A stretch of DNA of 27,788 bases. It comes from DATNIC01 sp035604635 (GTDB taxonomy: Bacteria > Vulcanimicrobiota > Vulcanimicrobiia > Vulcanimicrobiales > Vulcanimicrobiaceae). Made by a program: the position numbers and the translations under genes. The notes under the pieces are model-generated. The model searched no databases, was not told the origin of the DNA, and worked only from the letters and a program-made list of their open reading frames with translations. How positions within the stretch are numbered: the first letter of the stretch is position 1; each line of letters starts with the position of its first letter. The stretch covers positions 1 through 27,788 of the forward strand of contig DATNIC010000051.1 in the NCBI GenBank assembly GCA_035604635.1, given 5' to 3'. This document shows positions 21,401 to 27,788 of this stretch, piece by piece.

Positions 21401-22882
21401 GTGCGCCTTCGATCATACGACACCTGGGCAGCGGCCGCCGCCGCTTTCGTCGTCCCGCTCGTCGCTTTCTTAGCGGCGGCGCATCCGGGCGTCGATTTTT
21501 GGGACTCCGGCGAGATGCAGACGGTTCCATACATCCTCGGGATTGCCCACCCGACGGGCTTCCCCACGTTTACGCTCCTGGGCTGGCTCTTCTCGCACGC
21601 GCTACCGTTCGGCAACGTCGCCTGGCGCATTACCGCTATGTGCGCCCTGGGAATGGCGCTCGCGTGTTACTTTCTCTATCGCGCGTCCCGCGAACTCGAC
21701 GTCGATCCCGCCAGCGCAGCCGGCGCGGCGCTTGTCTTCGCCTTCGGGTCGATCGTGTGGACTCACGCCTCTCGGACCGAGGTCCACGCGATCGCAACGA
21801 TGTTTGCGGCTCTCTTGCTTTGGCTCGCGCTCCGTTGGTGGCGTGCCCCGAGCGCAGCGCTCCTCTGCGCCGGCGCGCTCATCGCGGGCATCGCGACCGC
21901 GAATCACACGGTCGCGGTCTTGCTGCTTCCGGGGTTGCTCCTCATCCTCGCCGGACGCCACCGGATGTTGCAGTGGCGGCACCTGGCGTTTGCGATCCTG
22001 CTCTACGCGGCAGGCGTCTCGCTGTATGCGTACCTTCCGGTGCGCAGCGCGATCGTTTTTTCCGCGCAAAAGGATCCGACGCTCGCCTTGGGCCTGCCGC
22101 CGGGCAGGCCGTTTTGGGACAACGATCATCCCAGCACCGTTGCGGGTTTTCGCACCGAAGTGAGCGGGAGCGAGTTCGCGCCGGGCTCGAGCTTGGCCGC
22201 GATATTCATGCCGCGTACGTACGCAAGGATGCCCGACGCGTATTTCTCGCGACTAGCCGATGAATTCGGTCCGATTGCCCTCGTCCTCGCGCTCGGCGGC
22301 GCGATCGCTCTCGCGCGGTCGGGGGTGCTGCTCGCGTTGGGCCTGGTGCTCGCCGGCTTTCTCCCGGTCCCGTTCGCGCTCGGCTATTCGGCCGAGTCCG
22401 ACATCGAGCGTTACTTCTTACCGTCGCTCTGGGTCATCGCGCTGTTCATCGCGGTCGGGACGTCGCGAATGGTCGGGATGATCGACGCGCGTTATGCGTT
22501 CGCACGGCGCATCGGCGGGATCGTGGTCCTCGGGCTGCTCGCTGCAATGCTCGCCTATGGCAATCGCGGCACCATCGATCAGCGTTATGACGACGCGGCA
22601 AGCCGTTTCATCGGCGAAATTCGCACTCGAACGCCGGCCAACGCGATCATCGTCGCGAATTGGAACTATGCGACGCCGCTCGCATACGGATCGTATGTCG
22701 AACGGTCGCTCGGCAACCGCGTCATCGTCACCGGCTGGCCGACTGACTACGAAATGATGTACTTCGCCTGGCTGCGCCTGCGTCCGGTCTTCATCGTCTC
22801 GAGCTCGCCCGTCGAGCTCAAAGGATTCGTCACGAAGCCGCTCGAGCATACCAACGAACCGATCGTGCAGGTCGTGCGGTGA
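21401..22882 (+). CDS. DUF2723 (TMEM260/GT-C type) membrane protein, possible O-mannosyltransferase
   Basis: 493 residues with roughly ten transmembrane helices. The family mark is in the first periplasmic loop: HPGVDFWDSGEMQTVPYILGIAHPTGFPTFTLLGWLFSHALPFGNVAWR, where DSGE and HPTGFP are the conserved acidic and aromatic-Pro segments. It is followed by WTHASRTEVHAIATMFAALLLWLALRWW. DUF2723 proteins are related to human TMEM260, a protein O-mannosyltransferase that uses lipid-linked mannose. Transfer to an exported protein or glycan is therefore likely but not shown. I chose GTG 21401 (GCAGG nine bases upstream); TTG 21395 is possible. It diverges from serA across about 50 bases and overlaps the next gene as GTGA. 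Confidence 0.78.
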   Translation: MRLRSYDTWAAAAAAFVVPLVAFLAAAHPGVDFWDSGEMQTVPYILGIAHPTGFPTFTLLGWLFSHALPFGNVAWRITAMCALGMALACYFLYRASRELDVDPASAAGAALVFAFGSIVWTHASRTEVHAIATMFAALLLWLALRWWRAPSAALLCAGALIAGIATANHTVAVLLLPGLLLILAGRHRMLQWRHLAFAILLYAAGVSLYAYLPVRSAIVFSAQKDPTLALGLPPGRPFWDNDHPSTVAGFRTEVSGSEFAPGSSLAAIFMPRTYARMPDAYFSRLADEFGPIALVLALGGAIALARSGVLLALGLVLAGFLPVPFALGYSAESDIERYFLPSLWVIALFIAVGTSRMVGMIDARYAFARRIGGIVVLGLLAAMLAYGNRGTIDQRYDDAASRFIGEIRTRTPANAIIVANWNYATPLAYGSYVERSLGNRVIVTGWPTDYEMMYFAWLRLRPVFIVSSSPVELKGFVTKPLEHTNEPIVQVVR

Positions 22883-24066
22883 ACGGAGCGCTCGTCGTTG
22901 CGGCGCTCGGCTTCGTCATCACGCTGCTCGCGTCGCATCTGCGCTCGACGCCGTACAACAACTATGTGCTCTTTGCGGAGGCGCTCGCGCACGGGCGTTT
23001 GTGGATCCAGTGGCCGGGCGCTTATATCGACGCGGTCCTCGGCCCCGACGGGCACCGTTATATCGTCAACGATCCGCTCCCGGCGCTGCTCTTGTTGCCG
23101 GCGGTTTTGATCGTCGGCAAAGCGGCGAATCAAACGTTCCTCGCCGCGATCTTAGCCGGAATCGCGTGCGGCGCGGCGTGGTCCCTCGCTCGCCGTTTGG
23201 GCGCGAGCATCGCCGTCACTACCTGGCTGGTCGCGTTTTTGCTCGCGGGGACGGACTTGCTGTGGTGCTCGATGCTCGGCGACGTCTGGTTCATCGCCCA
23301 AACGTCGGCGGTCTGCTTCACCTCACTTGCGCTCGTCGAACTCGCTGGTAAGGCGCGCGCGTGGCTCGTGATGCTCTGTTTTCTTTGCGCGATTGCATCG
23401 CGCTTCACGATGGTCATGGCGCTTCCGGTCATCGTCTACCTCATTTACCGCGGCGGCTTGCGAATCGGCTCCGAAGCGTGGTTCCCCCAAGTGCTCCCCG
23501 AACGCGCGCGGCGCGCATTGATGGAAATGGCCGGCGTCTTCGTCCCCGCGTTCGCGCTTTGGGTCGGCTACAATCTTGCGCGCTGGGGTGTCCCCTGGGA
23601 TGCCGGCCACACGATCTTCTACCATCAAGACGCGGTCGGCTCGCCGGTCGGTTCCCCATTCGGCTTGGAGCACGTCGGCTATCAGCTGCGATCGTTCTTT
23701 TTGCAGGGTCCGACGATCACCGATCAGGCGCCGTGGTTCATCCCCGAATACGGCGGCATCGCGCTGACGTGGACGAGCCCCGCCCTGGTCATCGCGTTCC
23801 TTGCACGCCGGCCGCGGCCGGTCATCGCTGCGATGTGGGCCGCGACCGCGCTGGTCGCGATCCCGAATCTCCTCTACTACGTGAACGGGACGGCGCAGTT
23901 CGGAATGCGCCATGCGCTCGATTTCGAGCCGTTCTTGCTGGTCCTGATGGCGCTCGCCGTCCGCGCGCGCATGCCGGTGTGGGGTGGGATCTTGATCGGC
24001 TACTCGATCGCCGTCGGGCTGTGGGGCGTCTGGTACTGGAACACGTTCTACCGGCCGACGTATTGA
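22879..24066 (+). CDS. Polytopic membrane protein, probable GT-C-like glycosyltransferase
   Basis: 395 residues with about nine to ten hydrophobic helices. It starts at GTG 22879 inside the stop of the DUF2723 gene. The first periplasmic loop has SHLRSTPYNNYVLFAEALAHGRLWIQWPGAYIDAV and GHRYIVNDPLPALLLLP, a layout typical of integral-membrane sugar transferases (dolichyl-phosphate-mannose transferase-like), where acidic residues of this loop serve in catalysis. I do not recognise a named family. Translational coupling to the DUF2723 gene suggests the two act on the same glycan or glycoprotein. It ends one base before the convergent DUF255 gene. Confidence 0.65.
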   Translation: MNGALVVAALGFVITLLASHLRSTPYNNYVLFAEALAHGRLWIQWPGAYIDAVLGPDGHRYIVNDPLPALLLLPAVLIVGKAANQTFLAAILAGIACGAAWSLARRLGASIAVTTWLVAFLLAGTDLLWCSMLGDVWFIAQTSAVCFTSLALVELAGKARAWLVMLCFLCAIASRFTMVMALPVIVYLIYRGGLRIGSEAWFPQVLPERARRALMEMAGVFVPAFALWVGYNLARWGVPWDAGHTIFYHQDAVGSPVGSPFGLEHVGYQLRSFFLQGPTITDQAPWFIPEYGGIALTWTSPALVIAFLARRPRPVIAAMWAATALVAIPNLLYYVNGTAQFGMRHALDFEPFLLVLMALAVRARMPVWGGILIGYSIAVGLWGVWYWNTFYRPTY

Positions 24067-24067
24067 G

Positions 24068-25783
24068 CTAGAGGCGCAGTTCGGCCGGTTCCCGGACCGG
24101 CGCGGAACAGCTCGTTGCTTTACACACGTAGGCCATCGGACCGTCGTCGCCGGCGATCGTGCGCACCGTGAGGAGCGGATTGGGTAACGCTCGCGCTGCT
24201 TCACGAAACAGTTCCGTCTGCGCCGGCGTGCCGACGATCGTAACGCCGGTAACCGGATCGATCGCGCGCCGCACCGCGGCGGCGTACGAGGCCGCAAACG
24301 ACCCGCTCTTGCCGTAGCTCTTGACGAAAGCCGCGAGGATTCGTTGCGCGATCTCTGCGTAGCGCGGCTCGTCCCCGACGGCCGCGAGGCGCAGGAGCGC
24401 GTCGGCCGCGTGCCCGTTGTCGTTGAGCGGCGCGTTTGGAAGGCGGACGCGGCCCAAGACCTCTTCGCTCCCGGCATGATCGGCATAAACGCCGCGCTCG
24501 TCCCGGAAATGAACCTCGATCGCATCGGCGAGCGCCCGCGCGCGATCGACGAAGCGCGCTTCGCCGCTCCATTCGTGCGCGTCGATCAGCGCGCGAAGGT
24601 ACGCGACTTGATCGGTGAGCAGCCCGCGCACCGACGGTTCTCCCCCCGGGACGATGTAGTGATAGGCCAGACCGTCCGCGTCCATGAGGTTTTCCGCGAC
24701 GTCGTCGAGCGCGCGCAGCGCCGAGTTGCCCAAATCGTCGTCGTCCAGGACATCGGCGGTCGCGAAGAACGCGCTTGCGAGGTTGGCGCTCCAATTCGTG
24801 TACGACGTCCTGTCGATGTACGGCGGGGTCCGCTTCTCGCGCTCGTCGAGGGGAAGAGAGAAGTACTCCTCATCGGCATCTTGGCTCCCGTAAAAGCGTC
24901 CCGTCCGCGGATCGCGCAGCGTCGTACGGACGTACAACGACGCAGACCGCAGCGTGTCGCGGAACACCGGGTTGCGCGAAACGCGATAGAGTCCGGCGTA
25001 GACGCGGAGCAGGCCGCCGTGGTCCTCGGACATCTTCTCGAAATGCGGGACCGACCAGTCGCGCGTCGTCGAGTAGCGGAAGAATCCGCCCTCGACGTGA
25101 TCGTACATCCCGCCGCGCGCCATGCCGATCGCGGTCTTCGCCAGCATCGCGTAGAGCCGTTCATCGGGCGCGCCCAGCGCAGCGCTGCGGCGATACTCCA
25201 ACAGCAACAGCTCGAGCGCGTCGGTCTGCGGGAACTTCGGCTCGTAGCCGAAGCCGCCGTATTCGGCATCGTAGCCGTCGGCGATCTCTTCGACGATCCG
25301 CGCTACCATGTTCCCGTGCAGATCGCCGGTGTTGCCCGGTTGCGGCGGTTCCTTGGGCTCGAGCTGCTTGACGCGCTCTGCGATCTCGTCCTTGTGTGAT
25401 TTGTAGAACTCCGCGACTTGTTCGAGCGTGCGCATCAGTTGGGCCGGTGGGATGTACGTCCCGCCGGTGATCGGATCGCCGCCGGGCGTCAAAATCGCCG
25501 TCGTCGGCCAACCCCCCATGTTGTAGCGGGCGTTGACGTCCGGGCGACGGTCGTTGTCGACGCGAACGGGGATGAAGCGCTCGTTGATCGTCGAGATCAC
25601 GTCCGGGTCCGAATACGTCGTCTCGTCCATGACGTGGCACCAGTGGCACCACACCGCCGAGATCGCGAGCAGCATCGGTTTGTCTTCGGCCTGTGCCTCC
25701 GCAAAAGTCGAAGCCTCCCACGGACGCCAGTGAATCTCGTTTGCGCGGTTCGGGCGTGGCGAAAAGTGCAGCTCGTCGATCAT
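24068..25783 (-). CDS. YyaL/DUF255 thioredoxin-domain protein (SPATA20-like)
   Basis: 571 residues. The N-terminal thioredoxin-like domain has IHWRPWEASTFAEAQAEDKPMLLAISAVWCHWCHVMDETTYSD, with a WCHWC active site, then VRVDNDRRPDVNARY and GGWPTTAILTPGGDPI, all standard for DUF255. The rest resembles a six-hairpin glycosidase (alpha/alpha toroid): GGMYDHVEGGFFRYSTTRDWSVPHFEKMSEDHGGLLRVYA, DADEEYFSL and LNDNGHAADALLRLA. Homologues are often near 680 residues, so this one is compact. The function is unsettled; a redox or sugar-related role is proposed for relatives. There is no signal peptide. It lies one base after a small membrane protein gene and is probably co-transcribed with it. Confidence 0.88.
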   Translation of the reverse strand: MIDELHFSPRPNRANEIHWRPWEASTFAEAQAEDKPMLLAISAVWCHWCHVMDETTYSDPDVISTINERFIPVRVDNDRRPDVNARYNMGGWPTTAILTPGGDPITGGTYIPPAQLMRTLEQVAEFYKSHKDEIAERVKQLEPKEPPQPGNTGDLHGNMVARIVEEIADGYDAEYGGFGYEPKFPQTDALELLLLEYRRSAALGAPDERLYAMLAKTAIGMARGGMYDHVEGGFFRYSTTRDWSVPHFEKMSEDHGGLLRVYAGLYRVSRNPVFRDTLRSASLYVRTTLRDPRTGRFYGSQDADEEYFSLPLDEREKRTPPYIDRTSYTNWSANLASAFFATADVLDDDDLGNSALRALDDVAENLMDADGLAYHYIVPGGEPSVRGLLTDQVAYLRALIDAHEWSGEARFVDRARALADAIEVHFRDERGVYADHAGSEEVLGRVRLPNAPLNDNGHAADALLRLAAVGDEPRYAEIAQRILAAFVKSYGKSGSFAASYAAAVRRAIDPVTGVTIVGTPAQTELFREAARALPNPLLTVRTIAGDDGPMAYVCKATSCSAPVREPAELRL

Positions 25784-25784
25784 C

Positions 25785-26066
25785 TTACTCGTCTTCCCCG
25801 GCGGCCCCGCGAACGAACGACGCGCCGTACAGGACGATCAACACCGTGTAGATTGCCAGGAGTGGCACGGCAGGCAGGCGCGGGTATAGACCGGCTACGA
25901 CGAAGAGGAGGGCGAAAGCCGCGCTGGCCGCGGCAAACCGGGCGTGCGAGCGCGGGGTCATAGAGTAGACATGAGCTTCGTAGTAAGACAAAGCCGGCCG
26001 GCGAGCGCGCCAAGCCGAGACGAGCGTCCCGAGAAGCGCCATTCCGGCGCCGATCCAAGCCCACAC
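25785..26066 (-). CDS. Small membrane protein of unknown function
   Basis: 93 residues with three hydrophobic helices: WAWIGAGMALLGTLVSAW near the N terminus, a central ARFAAASAAFALLFVVAGLY and a C-terminal LLAIYTVLIVLYGASFV. The tail RGAAGEDE is acidic. I recognise no family. Its stop is one base from the DUF255 start, so it leads a two-gene minus operon. It diverges from the structured leader and small protein at 26101-26382, separated by 34 bases. The regular helices, the operon spacing and the start at the edge of the intergenic region support a real gene over a shadow frame. Confidence 0.65.
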   Translation of the reverse strand: MWAWIGAGMALLGTLVSAWRARRPALSYYEAHVYSMTPRSHARFAAASAAFALLFVVAGLYPRLPAVPLLAIYTVLIVLYGASFVRGAAGEDE

Positions 26067-26100
26067 GCCTTTAGCTACGCCGAGGCATGAGAAAAACGAT

Positions 26101-26214
26101 GTTACGGGCCCCCTCGGGGAATCGCGGTGACAGCAGTTTGTCGACGGGCCCGGTGATTTGGGGGCCCCATGCTTTGCATGGGGGGCGCGCAGCCCGGGGC
26201 GGAGCGCCTTCAGA
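26101..26214 (+). promoter_or_regulatory. Candidate structured RNA leader, copy B, upstream of a 55-residue membrane protein
   Basis: Second copy of the leader described at 6091-6206. The 5' block 26101-26119 is identical over 19 nt. The spacer (26120-26145) has the same 26-nt length but a different sequence. GGGCCCG (26146-26152) can pair with CGGGCCC (26105-26111). The hairpin is CCCC-ATGC-TTT-GCAT-GGGG (26165-26183), an 8-bp stem with different inner pairs from copy A. The last stem is GGCGC (26184-26188) with GCGCC (26204-26208), against GGACC/GGTCC in copy A. The enclosed hairpin GCC-CGG-GGC is flanked by GCA and GGA. GGAG (26201-26204) is the Shine-Dalgarno, ten bases from the ATG at 26215. 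The alternative pairing GGGCCCCC (26106-26113) with GGGGGCCC (26160-26167) is conserved too. Confidence 0.6.
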
Positions 26215-26382
26215 ATGAGCGACCCCGACGGCGAGCCTTCGGGTCCCGAAAATCGGACGAACGTCCTCGCAGCGGGGGCGGTGGCGATCCTCGTGTGCCT
26301 GGCGCTGATCGGCCTGTTCGTGTGGCAGCCGTGGAGCCCGGGGACGCCTCCGGCGCACCCCGCGAGCAGCGATGCCCGCTAA
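26215..26382 (+). CDS. 55-residue single-pass membrane protein
   Basis: The product starts MSDPDGEPSGPENRTNV, has one transmembrane helix LAAGAVAILVCLALIGLFVW (about residues 18-37) and ends QPWSPGTPPAHPASSDAR. The N-terminal part is acidic and the C-terminal tail rich in Pro, Ala and Ser. I chose ATG 26215 because the Shine-Dalgarno of the structured leader lies ten bases ahead and earlier codons of the frame lie within the leader hairpins. No family is recognised. Its 3' end overlaps the ligD start by 11 bases, so its translation may influence ligD. Being the direct target of the leader makes it a good clue to what the leader senses. Confidence 0.6.
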   Translation: MSDPDGEPSGPENRTNVLAAGAVAILVCLALIGLFVWQPWSPGTPPAHPASSDAR

Positions 26383-27788
26383 GAAAAAGCCGCTCGCGGA
26401 GTACGACCGCAAACGCAGCTTCGAAAGGACGCCGGAGCCCTCGGGGAAGCGTGGCCGCACGACCGCGACCAAACGTCGCGGCACGAAAAAATTGCGGTTC
26501 GTCGTGCAGCAGCATCATGCGCGACGTTTGCATTATGACTTCCGGCTCGAGGTCGGCGGCGTACTCGCGTCGTGGGCGATTCCGAAAGGTCCATCGATGA
26601 ATCCGGCCGATCGCCATCTTGCCGTACACGTCGAAGATCATCCGTTCGACTACCGGGCGTTTGAAGGCGTCATTCCGGCGGGAAATTACGGCGCCGGTTC
26701 GGTGATCGTGTGGGACGAGGGGACGTGGCAACTCGCTGAGGGCAACGACCCCGCTAAAGAGATAAAGAACGGCAAGATCAAGTTCGTCTTGCACGGCAAG
26801 AAGCTAAAAGGCCTGTTCACGCTCGTGAAAATGCGCGGCGCGCGCTACGCGGATGGCGACAATTGGCTCATTATTAAGGATCACGACGAGTTCGAAGATC
26901 CCCATTGGAAAATCGAACGCTATTCCAAGAGCGTGAAGAGCGGCCGCACGGTCGACGAGATTGCTCACAGCTCGCATGTGAAGAAGTGGATAAGCGACCG
27001 CCCTTCATCCACAGGCCTTAAACATAAGATAATGTCCAAGCCGGCTGCACGGCTGCCGCGCAACCTCGGCGTCATGCTCGCGACCCTCATCGACGCTCCA
27101 TTCGACGATCAGAATTGGCTTTTTGAAATCAAGTGGGATGGTTTTCGCGCCCTTTGCACCGTGACTGCCGACGGAAGGGTGGATTTGCGGTCCCGCAACG
27201 ACAAGGACTTGCTCGCCAAGTTTCCCGAGCTCGAGAGTTTGGGAGAAGCTTTCAGTTCGCTTCCGATCATCGTTGACGGCGAGATCGTTAGCCTCGACGA
27301 GCGGGGCCGTTCCTCGTTCCAGCGCCTGCAGAATAGGATCGAAAGCCGGCGGGCCAAGCCGCGCGGAGGGGACGGCGCGATCACGTACGTCGCTTTCGAT
27401 CTGCTCTACGCGGACGGACGCGACTTGCGCGGCGAACCGCTCGAAGAACGCAAGCGGCTCCTCGAACAACTGCTCATCCCGGGCCACGGCGCGATGTACT
27501 CCAAACACGTCGTCGGCCGCGGGAAGGAGCTCTTTGCGCTCGCGCAACGCGAGCATCTCGAAGGGATCATCGGGAAGCGCCGGGATTCGACCTATCAAAC
27601 GCGGCGCTCGCGCGATTGGGTGAAGATCAAAGCGCTGCACGAGCAAGAGTTCGTCATCGGCGGATGGACGGAGCCGCGCGGCTCGCGCGCTGCGTTTGGT
27701 GCTCTTCTCCTGGGCGTCTACGACCGCGACGATCTCGTGTATGTGGGCCACGTCGGGACCGGCTTCGATGCGGAGTTGCTCGACGCCA
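26372..27788 (+). CDS. ligD: ATP-dependent DNA ligase LigD with N-terminal 3'-phosphoesterase domain (3' partial)
   Basis: The frame is open from ATG 26372 to the window edge (472 codons, no stop), and I followed it codon by codon without a frameshift. A basic N-terminal stretch (AKKKPLAEYDRKRSF) leads to the phosphoesterase domain: RFVVQQHHARRLHYDFRLEVGGVLASWAIPKG, HVEDHPFDYRAFEGVIPAGNYGAGSVIVWDEG and NWLIIKDHDEF. After a linker near residues 208-222, the ligase domain has FEIKWDGFRA, with the nucleotidylated lysine at residue 254, then VDGEIVSLDERGRSSFQRLQ, YVAFDLLYADG and EGIIGKRRDSTY. LigD repairs double-strand breaks with Ku in bacterial end joining. Whether a polymerase domain follows lies outside the window, and no ku gene is seen. 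Confidence 0.93.
   Translation, partial: MPAKKKPLAEYDRKRSFERTPEPSGKRGRTTATKRRGTKKLRFVVQQHHARRLHYDFRLEVGGVLASWAIPKGPSMNPADRHLAVHVEDHPFDYRAFEGVIPAGNYGAGSVIVWDEGTWQLAEGNDPAKEIKNGKIKFVLHGKKLKGLFTLVKMRGARYADGDNWLIIKDHDEFEDPHWKIERYSKSVKSGRTVDEIAHSSHVKKWISDRPSSTGLKHKIMSKPAARLPRNLGVMLATLIDAPFDDQNWLFEIKWDGFRALCTVTADGRVDLRSRNDKDLLAKFPELESLGEAFSSLPIIVDGEIVSLDERGRSSFQRLQNRIESRRAKPRGGDGAITYVAFDLLYADGRDLRGEPLEERKRLLEQLLIPGHGAMYSKHVVGRGKELFALAQREHLEGIIGKRRDSTYQTRRSRDWVKIKALHEQEFVIGGWTEPRGSRAAFGALLLGVYDRDDLVYVGHVGTGFDAELLDA

Noticed and set aside
24344..25399. 351-codon plus-strand open frame opposite the DUF255 gene
   Set aside because: Shadow frame rich in Arg and Ala with no motif; the minus-strand gene is well supported by WCHWC and downstream family blocks.

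Overview
This is a GC-rich, densely coded chromosomal window from a bacterium that looks diderm. Genes often overlap by 1-8 bases (ATGA, GTGA and TAATG junctions). An LptA/OstA-like periplasmic domain points to an outer membrane. A Mbl/MreB gene beside murA and an rsbV-rsbW-sigB cluster behind DUF948/YtxH genes recall Bacillus-like gene orders. My impression is a deep-branching, uncultured-type lineage such as Candidatus Eremiobacterota (WPS-2), but this is a guess without any database search. I saw no insertion sequence, phage gene, CRISPR array, rRNA or tRNA.

Layout. (1) 1-4663, a gluconate module: the 3' end of a GMC-type gluconate 2-dehydrogenase (+), converging on a minus-strand operon of an MFS sugar-acid transporter, an FGGY gluconokinase and a DUF167 protein. 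(2) 4722-17492, a 13-gene plus-strand run: murA, mreB, a TsaC/Sua5 protein fused in frame to a secreted OstA-like domain, rarA, a cysteine desulfurase, DUF948 and YtxH envelope proteins, rsbV, rsbW, sigB, alaS, a secreted protein and a sugar-phosphate isomerase-like TIM barrel. (3) 17489-21352, a minus-strand operon: serA, an alpha/beta hydrolase, a histidine phosphatase and an orphan ABC substrate-binding protein. (4) 21401-24066, two overlapping polytopic GT-C-like membrane proteins, the first of the DUF2723 family. (5) 24068-26066, a minus-strand pair: a small membrane protein and a YyaL/DUF255 thioredoxin-fold protein. (6) 26101-27788, a structured leader, a 55-residue single-pass membrane protein and the 5' part of ligD.

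The most interesting signal is a repeated, apparently structured 5' leader of about 115 nt. It occurs upstream of mreB (6091-6206) and upstream of the 55-residue protein (26101-26214). The copies share a 19-nt identical 5' block and a spacer of the same length. Two hairpins change sequence but keep pairing, and a Shine-Dalgarno sequence sits in the last stem a few nucleotides before the start codon. A reduced form of the 3' module precedes the tsaC start (7188-7209). I do not recognise it as a known riboswitch.

The leader alignment also implies that mreB starts at AUC. serA appears to start at AUU or CUG. Other points of note are the TsaC-OstA fusion and an RsbW whose ATP-binding boxes are altered.
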